This document shows positions 16,479 through 25,364 of a stretch of 43,356 bases of DNA, in pieces. Position 1 is the stretch's first letter. Each line of letters starts with the position of its first letter. Made by a program: the position numbers and the translations under genes. Origin of the DNA: Candidatus Latescibacterota bacterium (lineage in GTDB: Bacteria > Latescibacterota > UBA2968 > GCA-2709665); NCBI GenBank assembly GCA_021295655.1, contig JAGWBX010000010.1:1-43356 (forward strand), in the 5' to 3' direction. Under the pieces are notes generated by a model. That model saw nothing but the letters and a program-made list of their open reading frames with translations, did not search any database and had not been told where the DNA came from.

Positions 16479-16535
16479 AGCCCTGGATTGCACAGGTCAC
16501 AATATTGGTACCATTCAACCGGAGAACGCGACCCA

Positions 16536-17270
16536 GTGAACGTCGACCTTACCCAATTCGACAACATTACCGACCGGGTGGCCAGGGCCAGGGCCAAGGC
16601 CGAGGCCATGCGGAAGGCCAGGGAGGGCGCCGGAGACGCCGCGGAAGCCGCGCCCGATGCGGCCGGCGCGGAACCGGAAGCCGCCGCCGCTCCCGTGGAA
16701 GTCGAAACGGAGCCCGCCGGCCTGACCATTCTGGAATTCAGGCCCGGAATTCATTTCAAACTGAACGGGCGAGCCGGACGCACCGTGGGCATCCGTTACG
16801 ACCTGGTCAGTTTCGTCTACGATGACGACCCGGACCAGCTCGTTACGGCGGACCGGTATCGCCTCAGCCACGCCCACGCGGAGGGCACGCTGGAATTCGC
16901 TCCGAAGTCAGAGGTCTACCGTCCGGAGCGAGTCGCCAAAAAAGAACGCGTCGACTACCACGAACATCTCTGGCTGGCTTCCCGCTCCGGCATGACGGCC
17001 AAGAAGAAGCGGCCGCGGCATATTGCCATTATCAATCCGGACTATTGCACCGGCTGCAATGCATGCATCGAAGTCTGTCCAACCGACTGTATCGAGGAGG
17101 TGGACGTGGCCGACGCCGGGCTGGACGGAATCGGCACGTTCTGCGAAGTCCGCCTTGAAGACTGTATCGGATGCATCCAATGCGTACATATCTGCCCGTG
17201 GGAAGCCATCGAAATGGTGGACACCCCGCGGGTTGAAGAGGCTTATGGAATTCCCGTGGGGACATTGTAG
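16536..17270 (+). CDS. Two-[4Fe-4S] ferredoxin-like protein with shared N-terminal module
   Basis: A 244-aa soluble protein. Residues 3-29 carry the same DRVARARAKAE-type module found twice in the Rieske protein, followed by an Ala/Glu-rich linker to about 60. A middle domain (about 62-150), which I do not recognise, follows. The C-terminal dicluster ferredoxin fold has Cys171/174/177/181 and Cys210/213/216/220, with a 28-residue insert between clusters; an extra Cys185 follows the first. The fold resembles NuoI-type or electron-transfer ferredoxins. GTG at 16536 is chosen because GGAG lies upstream and the module begins there. It is the only plus-strand gene of the respiratory region and ends at a perfect terminator. 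The redox partner is unknown. Confidence 0.88.
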   Translation: MNVDLTQFDNITDRVARARAKAEAMRKAREGAGDAAEAAPDAAGAEPEAAAAPVEVETEPAGLTILEFRPGIHFKLNGRAGRTVGIRYDLVSFVYDDDPDQLVTADRYRLSHAHAEGTLEFAPKSEVYRPERVAKKERVDYHEHLWLASRSGMTAKKKRPRHIAIINPDYCTGCNACIEVCPTDCIEEVDVADAGLDGIGTFCEVRLEDCIGCIQCVHICPWEAIEMVDTPRVEEAYGIPVGTL

Positions 17271-17297
17271 ACCGCTATCGACCACGAATCAGATGCA

Positions 17298-17338
17298 AGA
17301 GCGTCAACCCGATCCGGTTGACGCTCTCTTTATTTATA
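17298..17338 (+). terminator. Strong Rho-independent terminator after the ferredoxin-like gene
   Basis: A perfect 12-bp stem (AGAGCGTCAACC at 17298-17309 with GGTTGACGCTCT at 17316-17327), a 6-nt loop and a T-rich tail CTTTATTTATAT. It starts 28 bp after the TAG stop. There is no T-run on the other side, so it should work only for the plus strand and not for the convergent pseudouridine synthase gene. Confidence 0.92.
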
Positions 17339-17381
17339 TACCGAAGACTGTATACCTGAACCGGCGGATCGCGCCATCCCG

Positions 17382-18350
17382 TCACAGGCCGCCCGATGAC
17401 AGCAGTTCGTCGACCCGTCGCATGTCCTCCGGCAGCGCCGCGTGGAATTCGAGCGCTTTGCCCGTGACCGGATGGACGAATCCGAGGGACCCGGCATTCA
17501 ACATCTGCCGGTTCGCCACGTTCAGGGCCGTCCGGGCCGCATTCCGGTGCGGCGGCGAAATGCCTCGAATTCGTTTCGCGCCTCCCCCGTAGGCGGCATC
17601 CCCAAGGACCGGATGGCCGACGTGGGCGAGATGGACGCGAATCTGATGGGTTCGCCCGGTCTCCAGGCTCAATTCCAGCCTCGACGCGAATGCATGAAAC
17701 GCTTTAACCTCGTATCGGGTGGCGGCCCAGCGCCCGCCGGCATCCACCACGGCCATGCGCCTGCGGTCCGCGGGATTCCGGTCGATGGCCGCCACGATGC
17801 GGCCGCTTTCCGTTTGCGGTTGACCCCATACGAAGGCGGTATAACGCCTCGTCACCGTGCGCGTTTCCAGTTGCAACGCGAGCCCCCGATGTGCCGCGTC
17901 GTCCTTGGCCACCATCAGCAGGCCGGAGGTTTCTCTATCCAGTCGGTGGACAATGCCCGGGCGGAGTACGCCGTTGATTCCGGAGAGACCGTCGCAATGG
18001 GCAAGGAGACCATTCACCAGCGTGCCGGTTCGCATCCCGCCGGTCGGGTGCACAACCATGCCCGCCGGCTTGTTCACGACAAGCAGATGCGCGTCCTCAA
18101 ATAAAACATCCAGAGGGACGTCCTCCGGATCAAGTCCGGCGGGCTCGGGGGCGGGCAGACGAACCACGATCTTTTCGCCCACCGAAACCCGGTAGTTGGA
18201 TCGAACCTGCTTGCCCGTAACGAGCACGCCTCCGGAGGCAATCAGACTCTGGATTCTGGTGCGGGAGAGCGGTCCGCAGACGCCTGCAAGCATCCGGTCA
18301 AGGCGACCGCCCGCGTGTTCCGGAAGGACGGTAACTTCAAACTGCCTCAT
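17382..18350 (-). CDS. rluD: RluA-family pseudouridine synthase (RluD-like)
   Basis: Converts uridines to pseudouridine in large-subunit rRNA (by RluD homology). An N-terminal S4 RNA-binding domain (about 15-62) is followed by the catalytic domain with Asp138 in HRLDRETSG, then RRYTAFVWG and GRTHQIRVHL. ATG at 18350 is chosen: AAGGG precedes it and it overlaps the lspA stop by 14 bp, giving 322 aa. The lspA-rluD order is common in bacteria. The exact rRNA target within the RluA family cannot be settled by eye. Confidence 0.93.
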   Translation of the reverse strand: MRQFEVTVLPEHAGGRLDRMLAGVCGPLSRTRIQSLIASGGVLVTGKQVRSNYRVSVGEKIVVRLPAPEPAGLDPEDVPLDVLFEDAHLLVVNKPAGMVVHPTGGMRTGTLVNGLLAHCDGLSGINGVLRPGIVHRLDRETSGLLMVAKDDAAHRGLALQLETRTVTRRYTAFVWGQPQTESGRIVAAIDRNPADRRRMAVVDAGGRWAATRYEVKAFHAFASRLELSLETGRTHQIRVHLAHVGHPVLGDAAYGGGAKRIRGISPPHRNAARTALNVANRQMLNAGSLGFVHPVTGKALEFHAALPEDMRRVDELLSSGGL

Positions 18351-18864
18351 CCTTTCCGCCCTTGAGTAATCCACTGCCCAGTATCAACAGCCCGGCGCCA
18401 ACCGTGACGGCGGCGTCGGCGACGTTGAATACCCACCACCTTACGGATCCGAATCCGAAATCCAGAAAATCCACCACCGCGCCGAAACGGATCCGGTCAA
18501 TGACGTTTCCGACGGCCCCGCCCAGTACAAGCGCCAGGCCGGCCGAAGCCACCCGCTCATAGGGCTGCAGACGGAGCCACATCACCGCCACCAGAATCAA
18601 CGCCACCCCGGCGAACACCAGGTGTGCGACGTTGCCGCCCAGCCTCAATCCGAATACGGCGCCGGGGTTCTGAATGTAGGTCAACCTGAAGAATGAGCCC
18701 AGTACCGGAATCGAGTCTCCGAGGATCATCGATTCCATCACCATCCACTTTGACACCTGGTCCAGAAAGAGGACAACACCCGAAATCCAGAGGCTCCGCA
18801 CAACGCCTCCCGTGGCAACGGATCCCTTGAGCCTGTTTTTGTAATCGCGCAGCTTTCGAATCAC
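18337..18864 (-). CDS. lspA: Lipoprotein signal peptidase II
   Basis: Aspartyl membrane protease that removes signal peptides from diacylated prolipoproteins. It has DQVSKW in helix 1, NPGAVFGL, GGAVGNVIDR with VVDFLDF (catalytic Asp132) and FNVADAAVTVG (catalytic Asp150); four hydrophobic helices are visible. The start is uncertain: GTG at 18864 overlaps the previous stop as GTGA (coupling) and gives 175 aa; a second GTG 21 codons later has GGAGG close upstream and would give 154 aa. Neighbours are the DksA-like gene and rluD in one operon. Confidence 0.93.
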   Translation of the reverse strand: MIRKLRDYKNRLKGSVATGGVVRSLWISGVVLFLDQVSKWMVMESMILGDSIPVLGSFFRLTYIQNPGAVFGLRLGGNVAHLVFAGVALILVAVMWLRLQPYERVASAGLALVLGGAVGNVIDRIRFGAVVDFLDFGFGSVRWWVFNVADAAVTVGAGLLILGSGLLKGGKDEAV

Positions 18865-19244
18865 GAGGTGCGAAAACCGCGCCGCTGTTCGCCTTCTTTG
18901 CAGGGAACGCAAATCCGGGTAGTGGGAACGGCTTCAAGACGCGCCTTCGGGATCTCCTTTTCGCACACCCTGCACTCGCCAAACGTCCCGCGCTTTATGC
19001 GCTCAATCGCGTCCTCCACCTGTGTCAGATACGCGCCGTCGCGCGAAGCGAAAAGGAACGCCTTCTCCCGCTCGATCGAATCGCTGCCCAGTTCCGGCAT
19101 GTGATCCGAATAGATCTGCCCTCCCGACGCCTCTTCGGAGGTTGCGTGCATGGATCGCTCCTCGAGCATCCCCAGATCCTGAACGATGGACAACCGCTTA
19201 TTCTCCAGGATCTCCCGGAAATATTTCAGATCATTCTCGTTCAT
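18861..19244 (-). CDS. DksA/TraR-family zinc-finger protein
   Basis: A 127-aa protein: a helical N-terminal part rich in Glu and Lys, then a C4 zinc finger with Cys91, Cys94, Cys112 and Cys115. This matches the DksA/TraR family, whose members bind RNA polymerase through the secondary channel. The typical coiled-coil tip motif DxxDxA of true DksA is not evident, so it may be a YteA-type general protein. It sits between ileS and lspA, an arrangement seen in several phyla. Confidence 0.88.
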   Translation of the reverse strand: MNENDLKYFREILENKRLSIVQDLGMLEERSMHATSEEASGGQIYSDHMPELGSDSIEREKAFLFASRDGAYLTQVEDAIERIKRGTFGECRVCEKEIPKARLEAVPTTRICVPCKEGEQRRGFRTS

Positions 19245-19349
19245 CGTCCTCTCCGCCAGTCAATACAAAATGCCCACACGAACCGGATGCCGCCGCCCTC
19301 CCGGGTGCGTGAGGCCCGGAGCGCCTATCGCTCTGATGCTCTGTGAGAT

Positions 19350-22300
19350 TCAATTGCGTGAAACGCCAATTGTGCCGCGCAGCCCGTTCACCTTCCATTC
19401 CCGGGTGAACTGACAGGTATCAGGCAGTCGACCCACCTGCAACTTCTCCGCGAGCGTCTCTCCGCTGACGTATGCCCGATACCGGGTGACGGCTCGTTCC
19501 AGACAGCCCTCTCCCGATACCTGCACACGAATGCGGTCGACAACCTGCAATCCCATCTCCTTACGCATGTTCTGTACACGGTTGACGAATTCCCGCGCCG
19601 TACACTCGTCGATTAGCTCTTCGTCCAGGTGTACGTCAAGCCCGACGCACAAATTGTTCTCGACCGCCACAACCACGTCGTCTTTTTCCCGCCGCTGGAT
19701 TTCCAGATCCTCAAGACCGATTTCTCCTCCCGCAACCGCCAGCCTCCCCCCGGTCCGCAGGCGTTCGACATCCCGTGGCGCCAATGCCGCGATACGGCCG
19801 GCAACCTCGTTCATGCGTTTCCCGAAACGCGGCCCCAGCGCCCTGAAGTTGGGTCTGTACGAGATTTCGCTCAACTCGGTCTCATCCTCCACAAGCACCA
19901 CCTCTTTGATATTCAGCTCCTCGGCAATCAGACCCTCCATCGACGTCAGCGCCTCGCGGCCGGCCCCGTCGGGAGGAAGCAGGTAGACCCGCCGCAGCGG
20001 TTGACGCACCTTGAGGTCGTGACGGTTCCGAAGCGACCGCCCCAGAGCGACCGCGCGCATCGCCAGATGCATCTGGGCCTCGAGTTCGGGGTCCCGTAAC
20101 GTCTCGTCGGCCTGCGGCATATCGCACAGGTGTACGCTTTCGGGGGCCTCCCTGTCCACCCTTCTGACCAGATTCTGATAGATATGCTCGGTCACGAACG
20201 GGAGTACAGGCGCCATCGCCTTGACCAGCGTAACCAGCACCTCGTAGAGCGTCTCGTAGACCGCCGCCTTGTCCTCATCGTCTTCCGATCTCCAGAAGCG
20301 GCGGCGGCTGCGGCGGATGTACCAGTTCGTCAGCTTCTCCACAAACGAAACCATGACCGGCACGGTCCTGTACAGCCGGTAGGCCGCCATCTCTGCATTC
20401 ATCTCGTGAAGCAGCGTTTGCATTTCCGACAGGATCCAACGGTCCAGTTCGTTCGTGCGCGGCCCTCCCAAGGCCCTGGCAGGGGTCCAGCCGTCAATAT
20501 TCGCATAGGTGACGAAAATGCCGCCGTACGCGTTCCACAACGGAATAATGACCGATCGCAGGCTCTCCTGGATACCCCGTTCGCTGATTCGCAACTCCTC
20601 GGCCTTCAGCGCCGGTGAGTTCAACAGATACAGTCTCAACGCGTCAGCGCCGTACGCGTCCAGCATTTCGGTGGGTTCCGGATAGTTCTTCAACCGCTTG
20701 CTCATCTTGCGTCCGTCCTCGGCAAGCAGCATACCGGAAACAATGCAGTTCCTGAACGCCGGCTCCTGAAACAGCGCTGCGGCGAGAACCGTCAATGTAT
20801 AAAACCAGCCCCGGGTCTGATCGAGCCCTTCGGAAATGAAATCGGCCGGGAAATTCGCCTCGAAAAACGACCGGTTCTCGAACGGATAGTGCGTCTGGGC
20901 ATAGGGCATGGATCCGGACTCGAACCAGCAATCCAGAACCTCCGGCACACGCCTCAGGGTGCCTCTTCCCGTGGGGCTGGGGATTTCGATGTGATCGATC
21001 AGATGCTTGTGCAGGTCCTCCACCCTCTGCCCGCTCAGGCGCGCCAGTTCTTCACGGCTTCCAACACAGATCGCCTCTTTGGTGTCCTCATTGCGCCAGA
21101 CGGGCAAAGGCGTCCCCCAGTAACGGTTTCGGCTGATCGCCCAATCGCGCGCATCCTCCAGCCAGCGGCCGAACCGTCCGTCCTTGATGTGCTCCGGCAC
21201 CCAGTGGACCCGCTGATTCGAGGCAATCATCTTTTCCTTGATCGGCTCGATTGCCACGAACCAGGTTGAGATTGCACGATAAATCAGCGGAGAATCGCAC
21301 CGCCAGCAGTACGGGTAACTGTGAACCAGCGTACCCTCGGAAAACAGCAGACCATCCGTTCGCAACCGCCGCACGATCTGGCGATCGACGTCCTTGACGA
21401 ACCGACCTTCATATTCCGGAATTGCATCCGTAAACGCGCAATCCTCGTCGATCGGACACACGACAGGGATGCCCTTTTCGATACCCAGCCGATAGTCGTC
21501 TTCTCCGAAACCGGGAGCGACGTGCACGATGCCGGTACCGTCGTCGGTGGACACGAAATCGGCGGTAACCACGCGATACGCGCCCTGATCAGAAAGATCC
21601 GAATAATAGGGAAACAACGGCTCGTAACGCATTTCCACGAGTGCCGCGACCGGTTCCGTCTCCACCCGCAGCACCTCCCCGTTGCGTCTGCCGAGCAGGG
21701 AGTCGAAACGCGGTTCCGCAAGAATCAGCTGCTCGCCGTTTTCCATGTGAACGCGCACGTAGGGGATGTCTTCTCCAACCGCGAGCGCCATGTTTGAAGG
21801 CAGCGTCCACGGGGTGGTCGTCCAGGCCAGAATTGACGTGTTCGCCTGTCCACAGACGCGGAATCGCACCGTGATGGAAGGATCCTGGGTATCCCGGTAA
21901 CCCCCGAGATTCACCTCGAAATTGGAGAGCGGGGTGGCGCACCTGGGACAGTAGGCAAGGGAATAGTATCCCTCGTAAACCAGGTCCTTCTCCCACAGGC
22001 TCTTGAACACCCACCAGACGGACTCCATGAAGTCCGGATCCATCGTCCGGTATTGGTGGTCCCAGTCCACCCACCGACCGCACCGCTGGATAACCTGCTT
22101 CCACTCCGCCGTGTACTGGAGCACCTGTTCGCGGCAGAACTCGTTGAATCGATCCACGCCGAATGCAAGGATGTCTTTCCTGGACTTCAGGCCCAGTTGC
22201 CTCTCGGCCTCGTTTTCTACCGGGAGCCCGTGACAATCCCAGCCGAAACGCCGGTCCACCCGGTATCCGCGCATCGTCCAGTACCGGGGCACGACGTCCT

Positions 22301-22520
22301 TGATTATGGACGCCAGCAGGTGCCCGTAATGCGGAAGCCCGCTGGCAAACGGCGGCCCGTCATTGAAGATGAACGACCTGGATTCCGGTCGGGTTGCCAC
22401 CGACTTCGCAAACGTGCGGTTTTCCTCCCAGAACCGAAGGACCTCCTTCTCCATTCCGGGAAAATCCATCCCGCCGGAAACGTCTCCAAATGCCCTGTCT
22501 GCCTTTTTTATTGTCGCCAT
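19350..22520 (-). CDS. ileS: Isoleucyl-tRNA synthetase, eukaryote-like type
   Basis: Class I synthetase of 1056 aa charging tRNA-Ile. HIGH appears as HYGH (64-67) and KMSKS as KMSKR (605-609), in KMSKRLKNYPEPTE. The editing domain carries TTTPWTLPSN near 235. Cysteine pairs are CPRC (191-194) and CWRC (405-408). The C-terminal zinc finger of Escherichia coli-type IleRS is absent. HYGH, RRFGWDCHGLPVE and KMSKRLKNYP are features of the eukaryote-like IleRS2 group, many members of which tolerate mupirocin (family knowledge; resistance here is untested). It precedes the DksA-lspA-rluD genes. Confidence 0.97.
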   Translation of the reverse strand: MATIKKADRAFGDVSGGMDFPGMEKEVLRFWEENRTFAKSVATRPESRSFIFNDGPPFASGLPHYGHLLASIIKDVVPRYWTMRGYRVDRRFGWDCHGLPVENEAERQLGLKSRKDILAFGVDRFNEFCREQVLQYTAEWKQVIQRCGRWVDWDHQYRTMDPDFMESVWWVFKSLWEKDLVYEGYYSLAYCPRCATPLSNFEVNLGGYRDTQDPSITVRFRVCGQANTSILAWTTTPWTLPSNMALAVGEDIPYVRVHMENGEQLILAEPRFDSLLGRRNGEVLRVETEPVAALVEMRYEPLFPYYSDLSDQGAYRVVTADFVSTDDGTGIVHVAPGFGEDDYRLGIEKGIPVVCPIDEDCAFTDAIPEYEGRFVKDVDRQIVRRLRTDGLLFSEGTLVHSYPYCWRCDSPLIYRAISTWFVAIEPIKEKMIASNQRVHWVPEHIKDGRFGRWLEDARDWAISRNRYWGTPLPVWRNEDTKEAICVGSREELARLSGQRVEDLHKHLIDHIEIPSPTGRGTLRRVPEVLDCWFESGSMPYAQTHYPFENRSFFEANFPADFISEGLDQTRGWFYTLTVLAAALFQEPAFRNCIVSGMLLAEDGRKMSKRLKNYPEPTEMLDAYGADALRLYLLNSPALKAEELRISERGIQESLRSVIIPLWNAYGGIFVTYANIDGWTPARALGGPRTNELDRWILSEMQTLLHEMNAEMAAYRLYRTVPVMVSFVEKLTNWYIRRSRRRFWRSEDDEDKAAVYETLYEVLVTLVKAMAPVLPFVTEHIYQNLVRRVDREAPESVHLCDMPQADETLRDPELEAQMHLAMRAVALGRSLRNRHDLKVRQPLRRVYLLPPDGAGREALTSMEGLIAEELNIKEVVLVEDETELSEISYRPNFRALGPRFGKRMNEVAGRIAALAPRDVERLRTGGRLAVAGGEIGLEDLEIQRREKDDVVVAVENNLCVGLDVHLDEELIDECTAREFVNRVQNMRKEMGLQVVDRIRVQVSGEGCLERAVTRYRAYVSGETLAEKLQVGRLPDTCQFTREWKVNGLRGTIGVSRN

Positions 22521-22680
22521 GAACGCTATTCACTGTCGATAGAAGCGGTTTTCGAATTTCCGGTGCGTCCCGAGCGCGCGCGAAAAAGCGTCGGTTGAGC
22601 GGCACGAGGGGCGCACAGTGCCGACGTGAACTTCCGCACCGTAATGAAGACCGGTTCGCGCGGAAATGTACCGCCAGGGG

Positions 22681-23151
22681 TTATCGATTCGACTTACCAT
22701 TCACCATCGCGACAATCCGATGTTCGTTCTCCCCCAGCAAGGCTTTCTGTTCCGGCCACATCATCACGGGCAGCCGGTGGATCGGAAACCAGTCCACCAC
22801 TTCGTGGTTTTCGACGTCGGTAGGCACAACGTCCACCTGCTCGGTCCGATACAGGAAATAATGGGTTGTCTTCCACTCCGTTCGACGATAATTCATCCGT
22901 ACCCGAACCCCCATCGACCGGATCAGCTGCAATTCCGTAAAACCGGCTTCCTCTTCGATCTCCCGACGCGCAGCCTCCTCGACGGACTCGCCCCTGTCCA
23001 CGTGTCCCTTGGGCAGAACGTATCCCTCGTAGGACTGCTCGCGAATCAGCGCCACCATCACCTGTCCGTCTTCCACCCTGACAACCACGCCCCCCGCGGA
23101 AACGGCTTCCGGAATGCCATCGGGTCTTTTGTACCATTGTTCGTCGATCAT
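22681..23151 (-). CDS. Nudix hydrolase
   Basis: A 156-aa hydrolase of nucleoside diphosphate-linked compounds. The Nudix box spans residues 49-71 (GHVDRGESVEEAARREIEEEAGF) with all metal-binding glutamates in place. The substrate cannot be named; the general look (LIREQSYEGYVLPKGHV) fits diadenosine-polyphosphate or mutT-like members. The ATG overlaps the mtnP stop by four bases (ATGA), so the two are coupled. Confidence 0.9.
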   Translation of the reverse strand: MIDEQWYKRPDGIPEAVSAGGVVVRVEDGQVMVALIREQSYEGYVLPKGHVDRGESVEEAARREIEEEAGFTELQLIRSMGVRVRMNYRRTEWKTTHYFLYRTEQVDVVPTDVENHEVVDWFPIHRLPVMMWPEQKALLGENEHRIVAMVNGKSNR

Positions 23152-24035
23152 CCTGCCCCGCCCAGATAATGTCCATAAAGGACGCGCAGCCGCTGTTTCA
23201 CCTCAATGGAGATGGCGCCTGGCGCCGTGATAATCGCATCCCGCGCCGCGCGCTGACATTCGCAGTCCGAAGCTTCCGGCAGCATCCCCGATATTTCCTT
23301 CACGACCGCATTGGCCATCCGTGTATTCGACTTCAGGATGGCCAGAACGGACTCGATATCCACGTCCCCTTCCTGCTCGTGCCAGCAATCGTAATCCGTG
23401 CCCATCGACAGCACGGCGTAACACATTTCCGCCTCACGGGCGAGTTTGGCCTCGGGAAGCGCCGTCATTCCAATCACCGTGGCGTCGACGGCCCGGCGAT
23501 AGAAGCGCGACTCCGCCCGGGTGGAAAACTGCGGCCCTTCCATGCAGACGTACGAACCGCCGTCGTGGACCGCGGCGCCTCTTGCCTTCGCGGCCAGTAC
23601 AATCAGGCCGCGCATATCGGCGCAAAACGGATCGGCGAAGGACACGTGTCCCACAACCCCGTCGCCGAAAAACGTGGACTGTCGATGCCCCCCGGTACGA
23701 TCGAAAATCTGATCCGGAACGACCATGTCCCCCGGGCTGATGTGCTCTTTCATAATTCCCACGGCGCCCACCGCGAGAACATGGGTAACCCCCAGTTGTT
23801 TCAGGGCATGTATATTGGCGCGATATGGCACCTCGGACGGCAACAACCTGTGCCCGCGACCGTGCCGGGGGAGAAAGAAGACCGTGCGTCCGTCGATGTC
23901 CGTTTCCACCAGTATATCCGAGGGCTGGCCGAACGGTGTGTCCACCTCGTGCTCCCGGACCACCCTGACGCCATCCATCTCGTAGAACCCGGACCCGCCG
24001 ATCACGCCCAGGCGCAACGGCTTCGCATCTGTCAT
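23148..24035 (-). CDS. mtnP: S-methyl-5'-thioadenosine phosphorylase
   Basis: Splits methylthioadenosine with phosphate to adenine and methylthioribose-1-phosphate in methionine salvage. The 295-aa sequence has the PNP-family features GVIGGSGFYEM at the N-terminus, PRHGRGH (phosphate binding), YRANIHALKQLGV, MEGPQFSTRAES and MTALPEAKLAREAEMCY. Clade-specific residues would be needed to separate it from methylthioinosine phosphorylase. No other methionine-salvage gene is in the window. Confidence 0.93.
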   Translation of the reverse strand: MTDAKPLRLGVIGGSGFYEMDGVRVVREHEVDTPFGQPSDILVETDIDGRTVFFLPRHGRGHRLLPSEVPYRANIHALKQLGVTHVLAVGAVGIMKEHISPGDMVVPDQIFDRTGGHRQSTFFGDGVVGHVSFADPFCADMRGLIVLAAKARGAAVHDGGSYVCMEGPQFSTRAESRFYRRAVDATVIGMTALPEAKLAREAEMCYAVLSMGTDYDCWHEQEGDVDIESVLAILKSNTRMANAVVKEISGMLPEASDCECQRAARDAIITAPGAISIEVKQRLRVLYGHYLGGAG

Positions 24036-24104
24036 GGATCCGCTCCGCTCCTGCCGGAAAAACCCCGTCCCGCAACGCCGCGCGGCTGAGATACAACCGG
24101 AAAA

Positions 24105-24638
24105 TCAGGCTTCCGTTTCCGCGTTTTCTGCATCCGGAATCCGGCCGTTGCCAGCCTTCGTGTGCGCTTCTTCGTCCACGCCGTCGAGTTCATCGTCCGA
24201 CACGTGCGCCAGAAGTTCGGAATGCGACTGCAAGAGGGACTGAAACCTGGCGACGAACATGTCCCGCCGACGCTTGAGATTCACCATCTCGTTCCGTATC
24301 TGCCGCACCTGCGCGCGCGCCTTCTCCACGGCTCGATTCGCCAGCGCTTCGGCCTCATTCACAATCAGCCTGCCCTACGTCCGGGCATTCTCGCGCACGT
24401 CATCCGCGGCAAGCTGCGCCGTCTTCAGCATTTCCTGCAACGTCGTTTCCATCTGCACGTACCGCTCCACCTTCTCCTGCATACCGGCCTCGCGATCCAG
24501 TGCCTGCAAGCGCTCGCGGTTGAGTGCCTCAAAAGCATCTGCGACCGTTTCCAGAAAGGCCGTTACCTCATCCGGGTCCAGACCTCGAAAAACCCGTTTA
24601 AACTCCTGCTTGCGGATATCCAGCGAAGTCAGCTTCAC
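24105..24638 (-). pseudogene. divIVA: divIVA-like gene interrupted by an in-frame TAG
   Basis: Read as one frame of 178 codons this is a DivIVA/GpsB-type coiled-coil cell-pole or growth protein: the N-terminus VKLTSLDIRKQEFKRVF followed by GLDPDEVTAFL is diagnostic, and a coiled coil runs to the acidic C-terminus. A TAG at 24375-24377 falls in the middle, right after RENART and before GRLIVNEAE, a region normally continuous in the family. The GTG start at 24638 has a perfect GGAGGTGG site. After the TAG, a GTG at 24362 with GGGCAGG upstream could restart translation and give an 84-85-aa C-terminal piece. It may be a real nonsense mutation, a two-piece gene or a sequencing error. Neighbours yggT and yggS support the identity. 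Confidence 0.75.
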
Positions 24639-24745
24639 GGGAACCACCTCCATAAACGTCCCCGGCGCCGGCAGCGCCGGGATGCATCGAGCGGGCGGCA
24701 GGGGATGCCGCGCCACGGGGAGAGGAAAGGCGTGAATACGGACAG

Positions 24746-25348
24746 CTAAGACGTACCCAATCCGAAGACCGCGAGAACCGCGCCTTTTGCAAAATTCAAC
24801 AGCAGGATCAACAGAATCGGCGACAGATCAAACATCCCAAGCGGCGGAATCATGCGCCGGAAAGGCGCCATAACGGGCTCGGTAAGCGCATACAGCGTCC
24901 AGATCAGCCGCCCGTTTTGCAGAAAGGGCATCCAGGAAACAATGATGCGGGCCAGGATCAACACCAGGAAGACCGAAATCGCACCGTAAAAAAGCCAGCC
25001 GATGACCTGAAGAAAAGCCAGGTTCAACAATGCCCGAACCACCCCTTCCAGCGCCAGCAGCACATCGTTGCTCACCCACTTCAGGAAAAACGCGCCCAGC
25101 AACGTTGCCAGAATCACAAACAACGGCGCAATACTGAGACTGTTGGACGCGGGCAGGCTCTGCGCAACCGGCCAGATCATGGGATCGGTCCACTCCCGAA
25201 CGACCTGAGCAAGACGTCCGAAAGGCTGCGCCCTGAACAGTATCCATCGCAGGACCATCAGGACAACAACAATGACAACCACCGCAAATGCCGCAAAATT
25301 GACGGCTGTACGCAAATAGTCGATGACCTGTAACAAGACGTATAACAT
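24746..25348 (-). CDS. YggT-family membrane protein with two YggT domains
   Basis: A 200-aa integral membrane protein with two similar halves, each two hydrophobic helices ending in a conserved loop: WTDPMIWPV (about 53-61) and LTEPVMAPFRRMIPP (about 158-172). This is the double-domain form of the YggT/CcmB-like Ylmg family, linked in other bacteria to cell division or osmotic protection; the function is not firmly known. The position between yggS and divIVA is the classic arrangement. Confidence 0.88.
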   Translation of the reverse strand: MLYVLLQVIDYLRTAVNFAAFAVVVIVVVLMVLRWILFRAQPFGRLAQVVREWTDPMIWPVAQSLPASNSLSIAPLFVILATLLGAFFLKWVSNDVLLALEGVVRALLNLAFLQVIGWLFYGAISVFLVLILARIIVSWMPFLQNGRLIWTLYALTEPVMAPFRRMIPPLGMFDLSPILLILLLNFAKGAVLAVFGLGTS

Positions 25349-25364
25349 TGCGATCCTTAGCTTA

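Noticed and set aside
24375..24377. TAG read as an amino acid (recoded amber) in divIVA
   Set aside because: ctaB, the ferredoxin-like gene and the aldo/keto reductase all end normally at TAG, so genome-wide recoding is not supported.
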